Origin: Pseudomonadota bacterium
Lineage (GTDB): Bacteria; Pseudomonadota; Alphaproteobacteria; Azospirillales; Azospirillaceae
Direction of reading: 5' to 3'
Length of the DNA: 46,296 nt
Assembly: GCA_023411035.1 (NCBI GenBank)
Contig: JAEYPE010000040.1
Coordinates: 1 to 46,296, forward strand
Notes under the pieces: model-generated
What the model was told of the DNA's origin: nothing
Seen by the model: only the letters and a program-made list of their open reading frames with translations
Database searches by the model: none
Shown here: in pieces, positions 1 through 9,255 of the stretch
Position numbering within the stretch: position 1 is the stretch's first letter
Layout: the number at the start of each line of letters is the position of its first letter
Program-made: the position numbers and the translations under genes

Positions 1-2418
1 AAGGAGTACCGGCCGGTCATCGTCGCGTACCGCAACGGCAAGCCGGTGCGGCTGGAGCAACTCGCGACCGTGGCCGACGGCATCGAGAACGACAAGCTCG
101 CGGGGTGGTTCGGCCAGCGGAACCCGGACGGCACGCCCGGCGAGATGACCCGGTCCATCCTGCTGGGCGTGCAGCGGCAGCCCGGCGCGAACACGGTCGA
201 GGTCGCGTCGCAGATCAAGGAGATGCTGCCGGGCCTCCAGGCGCAGCTCCCGCCCGCGGTGCAGGTCGCGATCCAGTCCGACCGCGCGGAGCCGGTCCGC
301 GAGTCCATCGAGGACGTGCAGATCACGCTGGTCGTCGCGTTCGTACTCGTCGTGCTCGTGATCTTCCTGTTCCTGCGGAGCGTCCGCGCCACGCTGATCC
401 CCAGCCTCGCGCTGCCGGTGTCCATCGTCGCCACGTTCGGCATGATGTACGTCTTCGGCTACACGCTCAACAACCTCTCCCTGCTCGCGCTGACGCTGGC
501 GGTCGGCTTCGTGGTCGACGACGCGATCGTGATGCTGGAGAACGTGGCCCGGCACCTGGAGGAGGGCAAGTCGAAGCTGCAGGCGGCGCTGGACGGGGCG
601 AAACAGATCGGCTTCACCCTGATCTCGCTGACGGTGTCGCTGATCGCGGTGCTGATCCCGCTGCTGTTCATGGGCGACGTGGTGGGCCGGCTGTTCCGCG
701 AATTCGCCATCACGCTGGCCGTCACCATCCTGATTTCCGCCGTCGTCTCGCTGACGCTGGTGCCGATGCTCTGCGCCAAGCTGCTGCGCCACCGCGAGCC
801 GCGGGAGATGTCCGCCATCGCCCGCCGCAGCGAAGCGTGGTTCGACGCGGTGATCGCCGGCTATGGCCGCACGCTGCGCTGGGTGCTGGACCGGCAGGGG
901 GCGACGCTGCTGGTCGCGGTGGGAACGCTCGCGCTCACCGTCGTGCTCTACACCGCCATCCCCAAGGGCTTCTTCCCGGCGCAGGACACCGGCCTGATCC
1001 AGGGCGTGACGGAGGCCACCCAGTCCGTCTCCTACGCCGCCATGGCGGAACGGCAGCGGGCGCTGGCGGTGGAGGTGCTGAAGGACCCCGACGTGGTCAG
1101 CCTGTCCTCCTTCATCGGGGTGGACGGCACGAACACCACCATGAACACCGGGCGCTTCCTCATCAACCTGAAGCCGAAGGAGGAGCGGACGGACCATGTG
1201 GCCGACATCATCCGCCGCATCCGCCGGAACACCGCCCACGTCCCCGGAATCGAGCTGTTCATGCAGCCGGTGCAGGACCTGACCATCGACGCCACGGTCA
1301 GCCGCACCCAGTACCAGTTCGTCCTGGAGGACGCGAACCCCGACGAGCTGCGCGTCTGGGCGCCGAAGCTGCTGGACCGGCTGGCCGCTCTGCCGGAAAT
1401 CACCGACGTCACCAGCAACCTTCAGGAAAAGGGCCTGTCGGCCTCCATCACCATCGACCGCGACACCGCCGCGCGCTACGGCGTCACCACGGCGGCCATC
1501 GACAACGCGCTGTACGACGCCTTCGGCCAGCGCATGGTCTCCACCATCTTCACCCAGGCCAACCAGTTCCGCGTGATCCTGGAGGCCGACCCCGACCGGA
1601 TGACGGTGGACCAGCTTCTCACCTCCATCCATCTGCCCTCGGCGGGCGGCGGGCAGGTGCCGCTGGCCGCCTTCGCGCGGATGGAGGTGCGCAACGCGCC
1701 GCTCCAGATCAACCATTTCAGCCAGTTCCCGGCGGTCACCGTCTCCTTCAACCTCGCGCCGGGGGTCTCGCTGGGCGCCGCGGTCGAGGCCATCGAGGCG
1801 GCGGAGCGGGAGCTTGGCCTGCCGGCCAGCGTGCTGACCCGCTTCCAGGGGGCGGCCCTGGCCTTCCAGGCGTCGCTGGGCAACCAGCTTCTGCTGATCC
1901 TGGCCGCCATCGTCACGATGTACATCGTGCTGGGCGTTCTCTATGAAAGCTACATCCACCCCGTCACGATCCTGTCCACCCTGCCCTCGGCGGGCGTGGG
2001 GGCGCTGATCGCGCTGATGCTGGCCGGGCACGACCTGGACATCATCGCCATCATCGGCATCATCCTGCTGATCGGCATCGTGAAGAAGAACGCGATCATG
2101 ATGATCGACTTCGCGCTGGACGCCGAGCGGGAGGAAGGCAAGACCCCGCGCGAAGCGATCTATCAGGCCTGCCTGCTGCGCTTCCGCCCGATCCTGATGA
2201 CGACCATGGCGGCGCTGCTGGGCGCCCTGCCGCTGATGCTCGGCACCGGCACGGGGTCGGAGTTGCGCCAGCCGATGGGCGTGGCCATCGTCGGCGGGCT
2301 GATCCTCAGCCAGCTTCTGACCCTCTACACCACGCCGGTGATCTATCTGGCCTTCGAACGGCTGGCCGCGCGCCTGCGCGGGCGTCCCGACGGGCTGAAG
2401 GAAGAGGCCGCGCCATGA
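1..2418 (+). CDS. RND multidrug efflux permease, MdtB-like (5' end outside window)
   Basis: Inner-membrane proton-driven pump of the AcrB/MdtB (HAE1) family. The reading frame is open from base 1 and its first residues align with the middle of the downstream paralogue (KEYRPVIVAYRNG versus SEYRSLVIAYRNG), so roughly the first 230 residues lie outside the window. The TM4 proton-relay aspartates are visible in GFVVDDAIVMLEN, the TM10 lysine in GIVKKNAIMMID, and the family signature PKGFFPAQDTG is present. It ends in a 4-base ATGA overlap with the next pump gene, indicating translational coupling and probably a heteromultimeric MdtBC-type pump. The periplasmic adaptor (MdtA) should lie just upstream. 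The first ~560 bases use more CTC and GCG codons than the rest. The substrate cannot be read from sequence. Confidence 0.95.
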   Translation, partial: KEYRPVIVAYRNGKPVRLEQLATVADGIENDKLAGWFGQRNPDGTPGEMTRSILLGVQRQPGANTVEVASQIKEMLPGLQAQLPPAVQVAIQSDRAEPVRESIEDVQITLVVAFVLVVLVIFLFLRSVRATLIPSLALPVSIVATFGMMYVFGYTLNNLSLLALTLAVGFVVDDAIVMLENVARHLEEGKSKLQAALDGAKQIGFTLISLTVSLIAVLIPLLFMGDVVGRLFREFAITLAVTILISAVVSLTLVPMLCAKLLRHREPREMSAIARRSEAWFDAVIAGYGRTLRWVLDRQGATLLVAVGTLALTVVLYTAIPKGFFPAQDTGLIQGVTEATQSVSYAAMAERQRALAVEVLKDPDVVSLSSFIGVDGTNTTMNTGRFLINLKPKEERTDHVADIIRRIRRNTAHVPGIELFMQPVQDLTIDATVSRTQYQFVLEDANPDELRVWAPKLLDRLAALPEITDVTSNLQEKGLSASITIDRDTAARYGVTTAAIDNALYDAFGQRMVSTIFTQANQFRVILEADPDRMTVDQLLTSIHLPSAGGGQVPLAAFARMEVRNAPLQINHFSQFPAVTVSFNLAPGVSLGAAVEAIEAAERELGLPASVLTRFQGAALAFQASLGNQLLLILAAIVTMYIVLGVLYESYIHPVTILSTLPSAGVGALIALMLAGHDLDIIAIIGIILLIGIVKKNAIMMIDFALDAEREEGKTPREAIYQACLLRFRPILMTTMAALLGALPLMLGTGTGSELRQPMGVAIVGGLILSQLLTLYTTPVIYLAFERLAARLRGRPDGLKEEAAP

Positions 2419-5400
2419 GCTGGGCGGGGAACCTGTCGGCGCCCTTCATCCGGCGGCCGGTCGCCACCACCCTGCTGACGCTGGGGCTGGCGCTGGCCGG
2501 GGCGCTGGGCTTCCTGGGCCTGCCGGTGTCGCCGCTGCCGCAGGTGGATTTCCCGACCATCTCGGTCACCGCCTCCATGGCCGGTGCCAGTCCGGAGACG
2601 ATGGCGGCCAGCGTCGCCACCCCGCTGGAACGGCATCTGGCCCAGATCGCCGACGTGACGGAGATGACATCCTCCAGTTCCGCCGGATCGACGCGCATCA
2701 CGCTCCAGTTCGGGCTGAACCGCGACATCGACGCCGCCGGGCGGGAGGTGCAGGCGGCCATCAACGCAGCCCGCGCCGACCTGCCCTCAAGCCTGAGGAG
2801 CAACCCGACCTACCGCAAGGTCAACCCCGCCGATTCCCCGGTCCTGATCCTGACCATGACCTCGGCGACGCTCAGCCAGGGTCAGCTTTACGATTCCGCG
2901 GCGACCGTGCTTCAGCAGAAGCTGTCGCAGGTGGAGGGCGGCGGGCAGGTCACCATCGGCGGCAGCTCGCTTCCCGCCGTGCGGGTCGAACTGAACCCGC
3001 GCGCCCTGTTCCAGTACGGCATCGGGCTGGAGGACGTGCGGGCGGCCATCGCGTCGGCCAACGCCAACGCGCCGAAGGGCGCGATCGAGGACGGAGAGCT
3101 GCGGTTCCAGATCTACACCAACGATCAGGCCCGCAAGGCGTCGGAATACCGGTCGCTGGTCATCGCCTACCGCAACGGGGCGGCGGTCCGCCTGTCCGAC
3201 GTGGCCGAGGTGTCGGACGGCGTGGAGGACCTGCGCAACGCCGGCATCACCAACGGCAAGCCCTCCGTCCTGCTGATCCTGAACCGCCAGCCGGGAGCGA
3301 ACATCATCGAGACGGTGGACCGGGTGAAGGCCATGCTGCCGGAACTTCGGGCCTCCATCCCCGCGGACATCGACCTGTCGGTTTCCAGCGACCGCACCAC
3401 GACCATCCGCGCCTCCCTGGCGGAGGTGGAGCACACGCTGATCGTCGCCGTCGGGCTGGTGGTGATGGTGGTGTTTCTGTTCCTGCGCAACGCGCGGGCG
3501 GCGCTGATCCCCAGCGTGGTGGTGCCGGTGTCGCTGGTCGGCACCTTCGGCGCCATGTATCTGCTGGGCTACAGCCTGAACAACCTGTCGCTGATGGCCC
3601 TGACCATCGCCACCGGCTTCGTCGTGGACGACGCCATCGTGGTGCTGGAGAACATCGCCCGCCACATCGAGAACGGCATGTCCCGCACCCAGGCGGCGCT
3701 CCGCGGCGCGCGGGAGGTGGGTTTCACCGTCCTGTCGATGAGCGTGTCGCTGGTCGCCGTCTTCATCCCGATCCTGCTGATGGGCGGCATCGTCGGGCGG
3801 CTGTTCCGGGAATTCGCGCTCACGCTGTCGATCGCCATCCTGGTCTCGATGATCGTCAGCCTGACCACCACGCCGATGATGTGCGCCATCTTGCTGCGGG
3901 AGCCGCGCAAGTCCAGGGAGCCGGGCCGCGTCGTCGGCGCGTTGCGGCGCTTCGGTGCCCGGATCGGCGGCGGCACGCTGCGCCTCTACGACCGGACGCT
4001 GACGGCGGCGCTCGACAACAGCCTGCTGACCATGGTGGTCTTCGCCGCCACCGTGGCGCTCAGCGTCCATCTCTTCACGATCATCCCCAAGGGCTTCTTC
4101 CCGCAGCAGGACACGGGGCGGCTGAACGGCTTCGTCGTGGCCGACCAGAGCACCTCCTTCGCCCTGATGAAGGAGAAGATGGAGCGCTTCGTGGCGCTGG
4201 TGCAGGCCGATCCGGCGGTGCAGACGGTGGTGGGCTACACCGGCGGCAGCCGGACCAACAGCGGTTACATGGCCGTCACGCTGAAGCCGCTGGCGGAGCG
4301 CGACGTGACCTCGGACGAGGTGATCGCCCGGCTGCGCGGCCAGCTTTCCCAGGTGCCGGGCGCCAACCTGTACCTCTCCGTCATGCAGGATCTGCGGGCG
4401 GGCGCGCGGCAGGCCAACGCCAACTACCAGTTCACCCTTCAGGGCGACACGCTGGACGAGTTGCAGACCTGGGCGCCCCGCCTGACCCAGGCGCTTCAGG
4501 ACGTGCCGGAACTGACGGAGGTGAACTCCGACCAGCAGCAGCGCGGTCTGGCGCTTGAGGTGGCGGTGGACCGCGACGCCGCGGCGCGGCTGGGCCTGTC
4601 CTTCAGCCAGATCAACAACACGCTGTACGACGCCTTCGGCCAGCGCTCCGCCTCCACCATCTTCAACCCGCTGAACCAGTACCGCGTGATCATGGAGGTC
4701 GCCCCCCAGTACCGCGAAGACCCGGAGATGATGAAGGACATCCTCATCAGCACGTCGGGCGGAGCGGTCAGCGGAACGCAGGCGACCAGCACCATCGCCG
4801 GGGCCGCCACCGCCGACACGGAGGCCGCGCGCAACCAGCGCATCAACCGGATCGCCAGCACCGGACGGACCTCAACCTCCACCGGTTCGGCGCTCAGCAC
4901 GGGGGTGGAGACGATGATCCCGCTCTCGGCCGTCGCCCGCGTCTCGCTGGAGAACACGCCGCTGTCGGTGAACCACCAGGGCCCGTTCATCGCCACCACC
5001 ATCTCCTTCAACCTCGCCCCCGGCGTCTCGCTGGGGGAGGGGCTGGCCGCCATCCGCCACACCATGGACAAGATCGGCGTGCCGACCACCATCCAGGGCA
5101 GCTTCCAGGGCACCGCCCGCATGTTCCAGCAATCCATCGGCGACCAGCCGGTGCTGATCCTGGCGGCGCTCCTGGCCGTCTACATCGTGCTCGGCGTGCT
5201 GTATGAGAGCTACATCCACCCGCTGACGATCCTGTCCACCCTGCCGTCCGCCGGGGTGGGCGCGCTGGTCGCGCTGATGGCGTTCAACAAGGAGCTGAGC
5301 GTCATCGCGCTGATCGGCGTGATCCTGCTGATCGGCATCGTCAAGAAGAACGCGATCATGATGATCGACGTGGCCCTGGAAGCGGAGCGGAGCGAGGGGC

Positions 5401-5675
5401 TGGACCCGCGCACCGCGATCCACCGCGCTTGCCTGCTGCGCTTCCGCCCGATCATGATGACCACCATCGCCGCCCTGTTCGGCGCCCTGCCGCTCGCCCT
5501 GGGCAGCGGCGACGGGGCGGAGCTGCGCCAGCCGCTGGGCATCGCCATCGTCGGCGGTCTGGTCGTCAGCCAGTTGCTGACACTCTACACGACCCCGGTC
5601 ACCTACCTGTACCTTGACCGTTTCCGGCTGTGGTGCCGGCGGCTGTGGCGGCGCCCCGAGGCCAAGCCATGCTGA
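2415..5675 (+). CDS. RND multidrug efflux permease, MdtC-like
   Basis: Complete pump subunit of 1086 aa, a little longer than usual for the family (about 1030-1050). It starts at the ATG overlapping the stop of the preceding pump gene. It shows the typical N-terminal TM1, two large periplasmic porter/docking loops, GFVVDDAIVVLEN in TM4, PKGFFPQQDTG at the start of the second half and GIVKKNAIMMID in TM10. Oddity: around residues 782-832 there is a Ser/Thr/Ala-rich insertion of about 45-50 residues that the upstream paralogue lacks at the equivalent place; it accounts for the extra length. Together with the upstream subunit and the outer-membrane lipoprotein that follows, it forms a tripartite exporter. 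Substrates are unknown. Confidence 0.96.
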   Translation: MSWAGNLSAPFIRRPVATTLLTLGLALAGALGFLGLPVSPLPQVDFPTISVTASMAGASPETMAASVATPLERHLAQIADVTEMTSSSSAGSTRITLQFGLNRDIDAAGREVQAAINAARADLPSSLRSNPTYRKVNPADSPVLILTMTSATLSQGQLYDSAATVLQQKLSQVEGGGQVTIGGSSLPAVRVELNPRALFQYGIGLEDVRAAIASANANAPKGAIEDGELRFQIYTNDQARKASEYRSLVIAYRNGAAVRLSDVAEVSDGVEDLRNAGITNGKPSVLLILNRQPGANIIETVDRVKAMLPELRASIPADIDLSVSSDRTTTIRASLAEVEHTLIVAVGLVVMVVFLFLRNARAALIPSVVVPVSLVGTFGAMYLLGYSLNNLSLMALTIATGFVVDDAIVVLENIARHIENGMSRTQAALRGAREVGFTVLSMSVSLVAVFIPILLMGGIVGRLFREFALTLSIAILVSMIVSLTTTPMMCAILLREPRKSREPGRVVGALRRFGARIGGGTLRLYDRTLTAALDNSLLTMVVFAATVALSVHLFTIIPKGFFPQQDTGRLNGFVVADQSTSFALMKEKMERFVALVQADPAVQTVVGYTGGSRTNSGYMAVTLKPLAERDVTSDEVIARLRGQLSQVPGANLYLSVMQDLRAGARQANANYQFTLQGDTLDELQTWAPRLTQALQDVPELTEVNSDQQQRGLALEVAVDRDAAARLGLSFSQINNTLYDAFGQRSASTIFNPLNQYRVIMEVAPQYREDPEMMKDILISTSGGAVSGTQATSTIAGAATADTEAARNQRINRIASTGRTSTSTGSALSTGVETMIPLSAVARVSLENTPLSVNHQGPFIATTISFNLAPGVSLGEGLAAIRHTMDKIGVPTTIQGSFQGTARMFQQSIGDQPVLILAALLAVYIVLGVLYESYIHPLTILSTLPSAGVGALVALMAFNKELSVIALIGVILLIGIVKKNAIMMIDVALEAERSEGLDPRTAIHRACLLRFRPIMMTTIAALFGALPLALGSGDGAELRQPLGIAIVGGLVVSQLLTLYTTPVTYLYLDRFRLWCRRLWRRPEAKPC

Positions 5676-5723
5676 TGATGGCCATCGTAGCCCTCTCCCC
5701 AGAGGGGGGAAGGGAATTGACCT

Positions 5724-7247
5724 TTGAACGGATCTGACATGACGACGACGTTCGGGCGGCGCGCCCGCCTCCTGGGCACGGCGCTCGGCGCCCTTACCCT
5801 GCTGTCCGCCTGCGCGGTGGGGCCGGACTATGAACGGCCCTCCGCCCCGGTGCCCCCGGCCTACAAGGAGGGCGGCGTCACCCCCGTGGCCTTCGCCCCC
5901 GCCATCCCGCGGCCTGCCATCCCGCGGGAAGACGGATGGCGCCCCGCGGCGCCCGGACAGGCGGCAAGCGGACCCTGGTGGACCGTCTTCCGCGATCCGG
6001 TGCTGGACGGACTGATGCAGCGGGTGGAGGTGGACAACCAGAGCCTGAAAGCGGCGGAGGCCGCCTACCGGCAGGCGAAGGCGCTGGCGGATCAGGCCCG
6101 CTCCGCCTTCTTCCCGTTGCTGTCGGTCAGCGGCGGGGCCGACCGGGCCGGCACCGTCGGCTCGGGCAACCGCAGCGTCTCCGGCATATCCGGCAGCCGG
6201 AGCGGAACCCCGGTGACCACCTACGACGTGGGGCTGGGGGCGAGTTGGGCGCCGGACCTCTGGGGCCGCATCCGCCGCTCGGTGGAAAGCAACGACGCCA
6301 ACCTCCAGGCCAGCGCCGCCGACCTTGCCGCCGCCCGCCTGTCGGCGCAGGCGCAATTGGCCACCGCCTATTTCCAGCTCCGCGTGGCGGACGAGCGCAA
6401 GGCGCTGCTGGAGCGGGCCATCGCCGCCTACCGCCAGTCGCTGGAGATCGCCCGCAACCGCCACGCCGTGGGCACGGCGACCCTGGCCGACGTGTTCACC
6501 GCCGAAACGCAGGTCCGCTCCACCGAGTCGCAGCTCGTGGCCCTGGGGGTGCAGCGCGCCCAGCTCGAACACGCCATCGCCGTGCTGGTCGGGCAGACGC
6601 CCGCCGCCTTCGCGCTGGCCCCGGCGCCGCTGACCGCCACGGTTCCGGACATCCCGCCCGGCGTTCCCTCCGCCCTGCTGGAGCGGCGGCCGGACATCGC
6701 GGCGGCGGAGCGGCAGATGGCCCAGGCCAACGCCCAGATCGGCATCGCGGAGTCGGCCTGGTATCCGGACGTGCTGCTCACCGGCTCCCTTTCCAACAGC
6801 GCGACGATCCTGCCGAAGCTGCTCCAGGCGCCCACGGCGATCTGGGCGGTCGGGGCGCAGGTCGCGCAGACCCTGTTCGACGGCGGCACGCGCGAGGCGG
6901 AGGTGGAACTGCGCCGCGCCGTCTTCGACCAGAGCGTGGCGCAGTACCGCCAGACCGTGCTGACCGCCTTCCAGGAGGTGGAGGATCAGCTTGCCGCCCA
7001 GCGCATCCTGGCGCAGCAGGCCGCCGTCCAGGACGACGCCGTGCGGCTGGCGCGGGAGGCGGAGCGGCTGACCCTGAACCAGTACCGGGCCGGCACCCTG
7101 CCCTACAGCAGCGTCCTGACCTCCCAGACCGCCGCCCTGTCGGACGAGGAAAGCGCGCTGTCCGTCCGGCAGAGCCGCCTGCTGGCCGCCGTGTCGCTTC
7201 TCCAGGCGCTGGGGGGCGCGCCGGGGGGCAACCCGCCGAATTTTTAA
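5724..7247 (+). CDS. NodT-family outer-membrane efflux lipoprotein (TolC-like)
   Basis: Outer-membrane channel of RND tripartite pumps (NodT/OprM/CusC family). After a short basic N-terminus comes a hydrophobic signal ending in the lipobox LLSAC, followed by AVGPDYERP, the typical start of mature NodT proteins. The C-terminal part has the family repeats (e.g. LLERRPDIAAAERQMAQANAQIG). Length about 500 aa is normal. Start choice: TTG at 5724 sits about 7 bases after a purine-rich Shine-Dalgarno-like run (5705-5716); ATG at 5739 is an equally sensible protein start and shortens the leader by five residues. The gene lies 48 bases after the pump gene on the same strand, so it is very likely the outer-membrane partner of the two RND subunits. 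Confidence 0.93.
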   Translation: MNGSDMTTTFGRRARLLGTALGALTLLSACAVGPDYERPSAPVPPAYKEGGVTPVAFAPAIPRPAIPREDGWRPAAPGQAASGPWWTVFRDPVLDGLMQRVEVDNQSLKAAEAAYRQAKALADQARSAFFPLLSVSGGADRAGTVGSGNRSVSGISGSRSGTPVTTYDVGLGASWAPDLWGRIRRSVESNDANLQASAADLAAARLSAQAQLATAYFQLRVADERKALLERAIAAYRQSLEIARNRHAVGTATLADVFTAETQVRSTESQLVALGVQRAQLEHAIAVLVGQTPAAFALAPAPLTATVPDIPPGVPSALLERRPDIAAAERQMAQANAQIGIAESAWYPDVLLTGSLSNSATILPKLLQAPTAIWAVGAQVAQTLFDGGTREAEVELRRAVFDQSVAQYRQTVLTAFQEVEDQLAAQRILAQQAAVQDDAVRLAREAERLTLNQYRAGTLPYSSVLTSQTAALSDEESALSVRQSRLLAAVSLLQALGGAPGGNPPNF

Positions 7248-7474
7248 TCCGGCGGAAGGCCGGGCTACCCCTTTGGACTCCGCATCGGACGGGGTGCGGC
7301 GGCGGCCCGGCCAACCCCTTGAAAGAATGGGTTATTTTCGCGCGTTTGCAGAAGACGGGGGCGGGGGCGGGGCTATCCGGCTGGACGGGCTAGCCCGCAA
7401 TTTCAGTAACGGTGCCGGGAACTTGCAATTTATCTGAGTCCCGTGCGTTCAACCCCAAGAAAAGCAGGCGCAGC

Positions 7475-9148
7475 ATGATCCTCGATGCTCGCTCGGTGTC
7501 TTCGGACACCAACCTCGACGCCGACCTCTGCATCGTCGGCGCCGGCGCCGCCGGGCTTGCCATAGCCCGTGCGCTGGCCGGTTCCCGCTGGAAAATCCTC
7601 CTTCTCGAAAGCGGCGGGCTCGACCCCGACGGCCATACGCAATCGCTCTATGCCGGGGAGAATCTCGGCCTGCCCTATGAGCGCCTCGCCACCGCGCGCA
7701 GCCGCTATTTCGGCGGCAGCACCAACTGCTGGGGCGGCTTCTGCCGGCCCTTCGAGCCGATCGACATGGAGGCCCGGCCCTGGGTGCCCAACAGCGGCTG
7801 GCCCTTCGGGCCGGAGGTGCTGGCCCCCTATCACGCCCGCGCCCACACCCACCTGAATCTGCCGTCGCGCATCTACGACAACGCCCACTGGGAAAGGACG
7901 CTCGCGCCCGAGGGGATCGGCTTCCTGCCGGTGGAAGGCGGTGTCCTGGAAAACCGCGTCGCCCAGATCAGCGACCAGCCGCGCGTCGGCGTCACCTCCG
8001 TGGACGAGATCGTCCAGGCCACGAACATCGCCTGCTACCTGAACGCCAACGTCACCGAGTTCGACACCAACGACACCGCCACGGTGGTGGAGCGGGTGCG
8101 CTGTGCCGCCCTGAACGGCGTCCGCTTCACGGTCAGCGCGCGGCAGTTCGTGCTGTGCTGCGGCGGCATCGAGAACGCCCGCCTGCTGCTTCTGTCCAAC
8201 CGGGTGCAGAGCGCCGGGCTGGGCAACGGCCACGATCTGGTCGGGCGCTACTTCACCGACCACCCGCGCATCAAGGCCGGCAGCGTCCGCCTGACCGACC
8301 AGGCGCGGCACCGCCGCCTCTACGACATGACGCTGACCCTGTCGCGCCGCCGGCTGAACGCCAAGCACCTGCCCGTCGCCGCCTCCCTCTCCCCCACGGT
8401 GGAGGTGCAGCGCCGGCTGGGCCTGCTGAACTCCCGCAGCTATCTGGTGGCGCAGTACCACGGCGAGGCGACAGCCGGGGTGCGGGCGCTGCACGACCTG
8501 CGGATGCTGATGTCCGACCGGCGCAAGTTCGGCCACGCCGAGGGCGACCTGGGCGCCCTGCTGCGCGAGGCGGTGCCGCAGATCGCCCTGAATCTGCCGA
8601 ACCTCGCCTATGCCCTGTTCGACAACGTGGTCAATCCGGCCTGGGTGACGCGCAGCTTCCTTCTGGAAACCATCGTGGAGCCGGTGCCCAACCCCGAAAG
8701 CCGCGTGACCCTGGCCGCGGAGCGCGACGCGCTGGGCCTGAACCGTGCCGACACGATCTGGCGGCTGACCGCCCAGGACCGCGACAATTTCCTGCGCACC
8801 AACGAGCTGGTGCGGACGGAACTGACCCGCCACGGTCTGATCGCGGTGACGGAACCCGACCCGCAGGAGGCCGCCGAGCGCGCCTGGGCGGAGCGCATCT
8901 CCTGGTGCTGGCACCATATGGGCACCACCCGCATGCACGAGGACCCGAAGCAGGGCGTGGTGGACGCGCGCTGCAAGGTGCATGGGGTGCACAACCTCTA
9001 CATCGGCGGCAGTTCCGTCTTTCCCAGCATGGGCTGCGACCACCCGACCATCAACCTCGTGGCGCTGGCCTTCCGTCTGGCCGAGGAGGTGTCCGCCCGC
9101 CTCCAGCACGACCGCGCCGTCACCGTCGAGGACCAGCAGGCCGCCTGA
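7475..9148 (+). CDS. GMC-family FAD-dependent oxidoreductase
   Basis: Predicted flavoprotein of the glucose-methanol-choline family, about 557 aa. The N-terminal Rossmann motif GAGAAG (residues 22-27) binds the FAD ADP moiety and GGSTNCWGGF matches the family's flavin-proximal region. The C-terminal GMC_oxred_C domain contains WCWHHMGTTRMHED, GGSSVFPSMG and HPTINLVALA, which carry the His and His/Asn positions used for substrate oxidation. There is no signal peptide or heme-binding motif, so it is probably a cytoplasmic alcohol or sugar oxidoreductase. ATG at 7475 is preferred because it begins just before the FAD fold; an in-frame GTG at 7412 would add 21 residues without homology. It stands alone between the efflux operon and fixL. 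The substrate is unknown. Confidence 0.88.
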   Translation: MILDARSVSSDTNLDADLCIVGAGAAGLAIARALAGSRWKILLLESGGLDPDGHTQSLYAGENLGLPYERLATARSRYFGGSTNCWGGFCRPFEPIDMEARPWVPNSGWPFGPEVLAPYHARAHTHLNLPSRIYDNAHWERTLAPEGIGFLPVEGGVLENRVAQISDQPRVGVTSVDEIVQATNIACYLNANVTEFDTNDTATVVERVRCAALNGVRFTVSARQFVLCCGGIENARLLLLSNRVQSAGLGNGHDLVGRYFTDHPRIKAGSVRLTDQARHRRLYDMTLTLSRRRLNAKHLPVAASLSPTVEVQRRLGLLNSRSYLVAQYHGEATAGVRALHDLRMLMSDRRKFGHAEGDLGALLREAVPQIALNLPNLAYALFDNVVNPAWVTRSFLLETIVEPVPNPESRVTLAAERDALGLNRADTIWRLTAQDRDNFLRTNELVRTELTRHGLIAVTEPDPQEAAERAWAERISWCWHHMGTTRMHEDPKQGVVDARCKVHGVHNLYIGGSSVFPSMGCDHPTINLVALAFRLAEEVSARLQHDRAVTVEDQQAA

Positions 9149-9255
9149 ACCCGATCGGCTTTCCCCGCACCCCCGAATCCCATTGACCGAGAAATCAACT
9201 CAACTACTCTTGGGCGAGAATCGGTCCATGGGACGAGGGACGCAGGGGAAAGGGT

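Noticed and set aside
9185..9205. TTGAC...ATCAA before fixL as an FNR-type box
   Set aside because: The half-sites are six bases apart instead of four and the first is not TTGAT.
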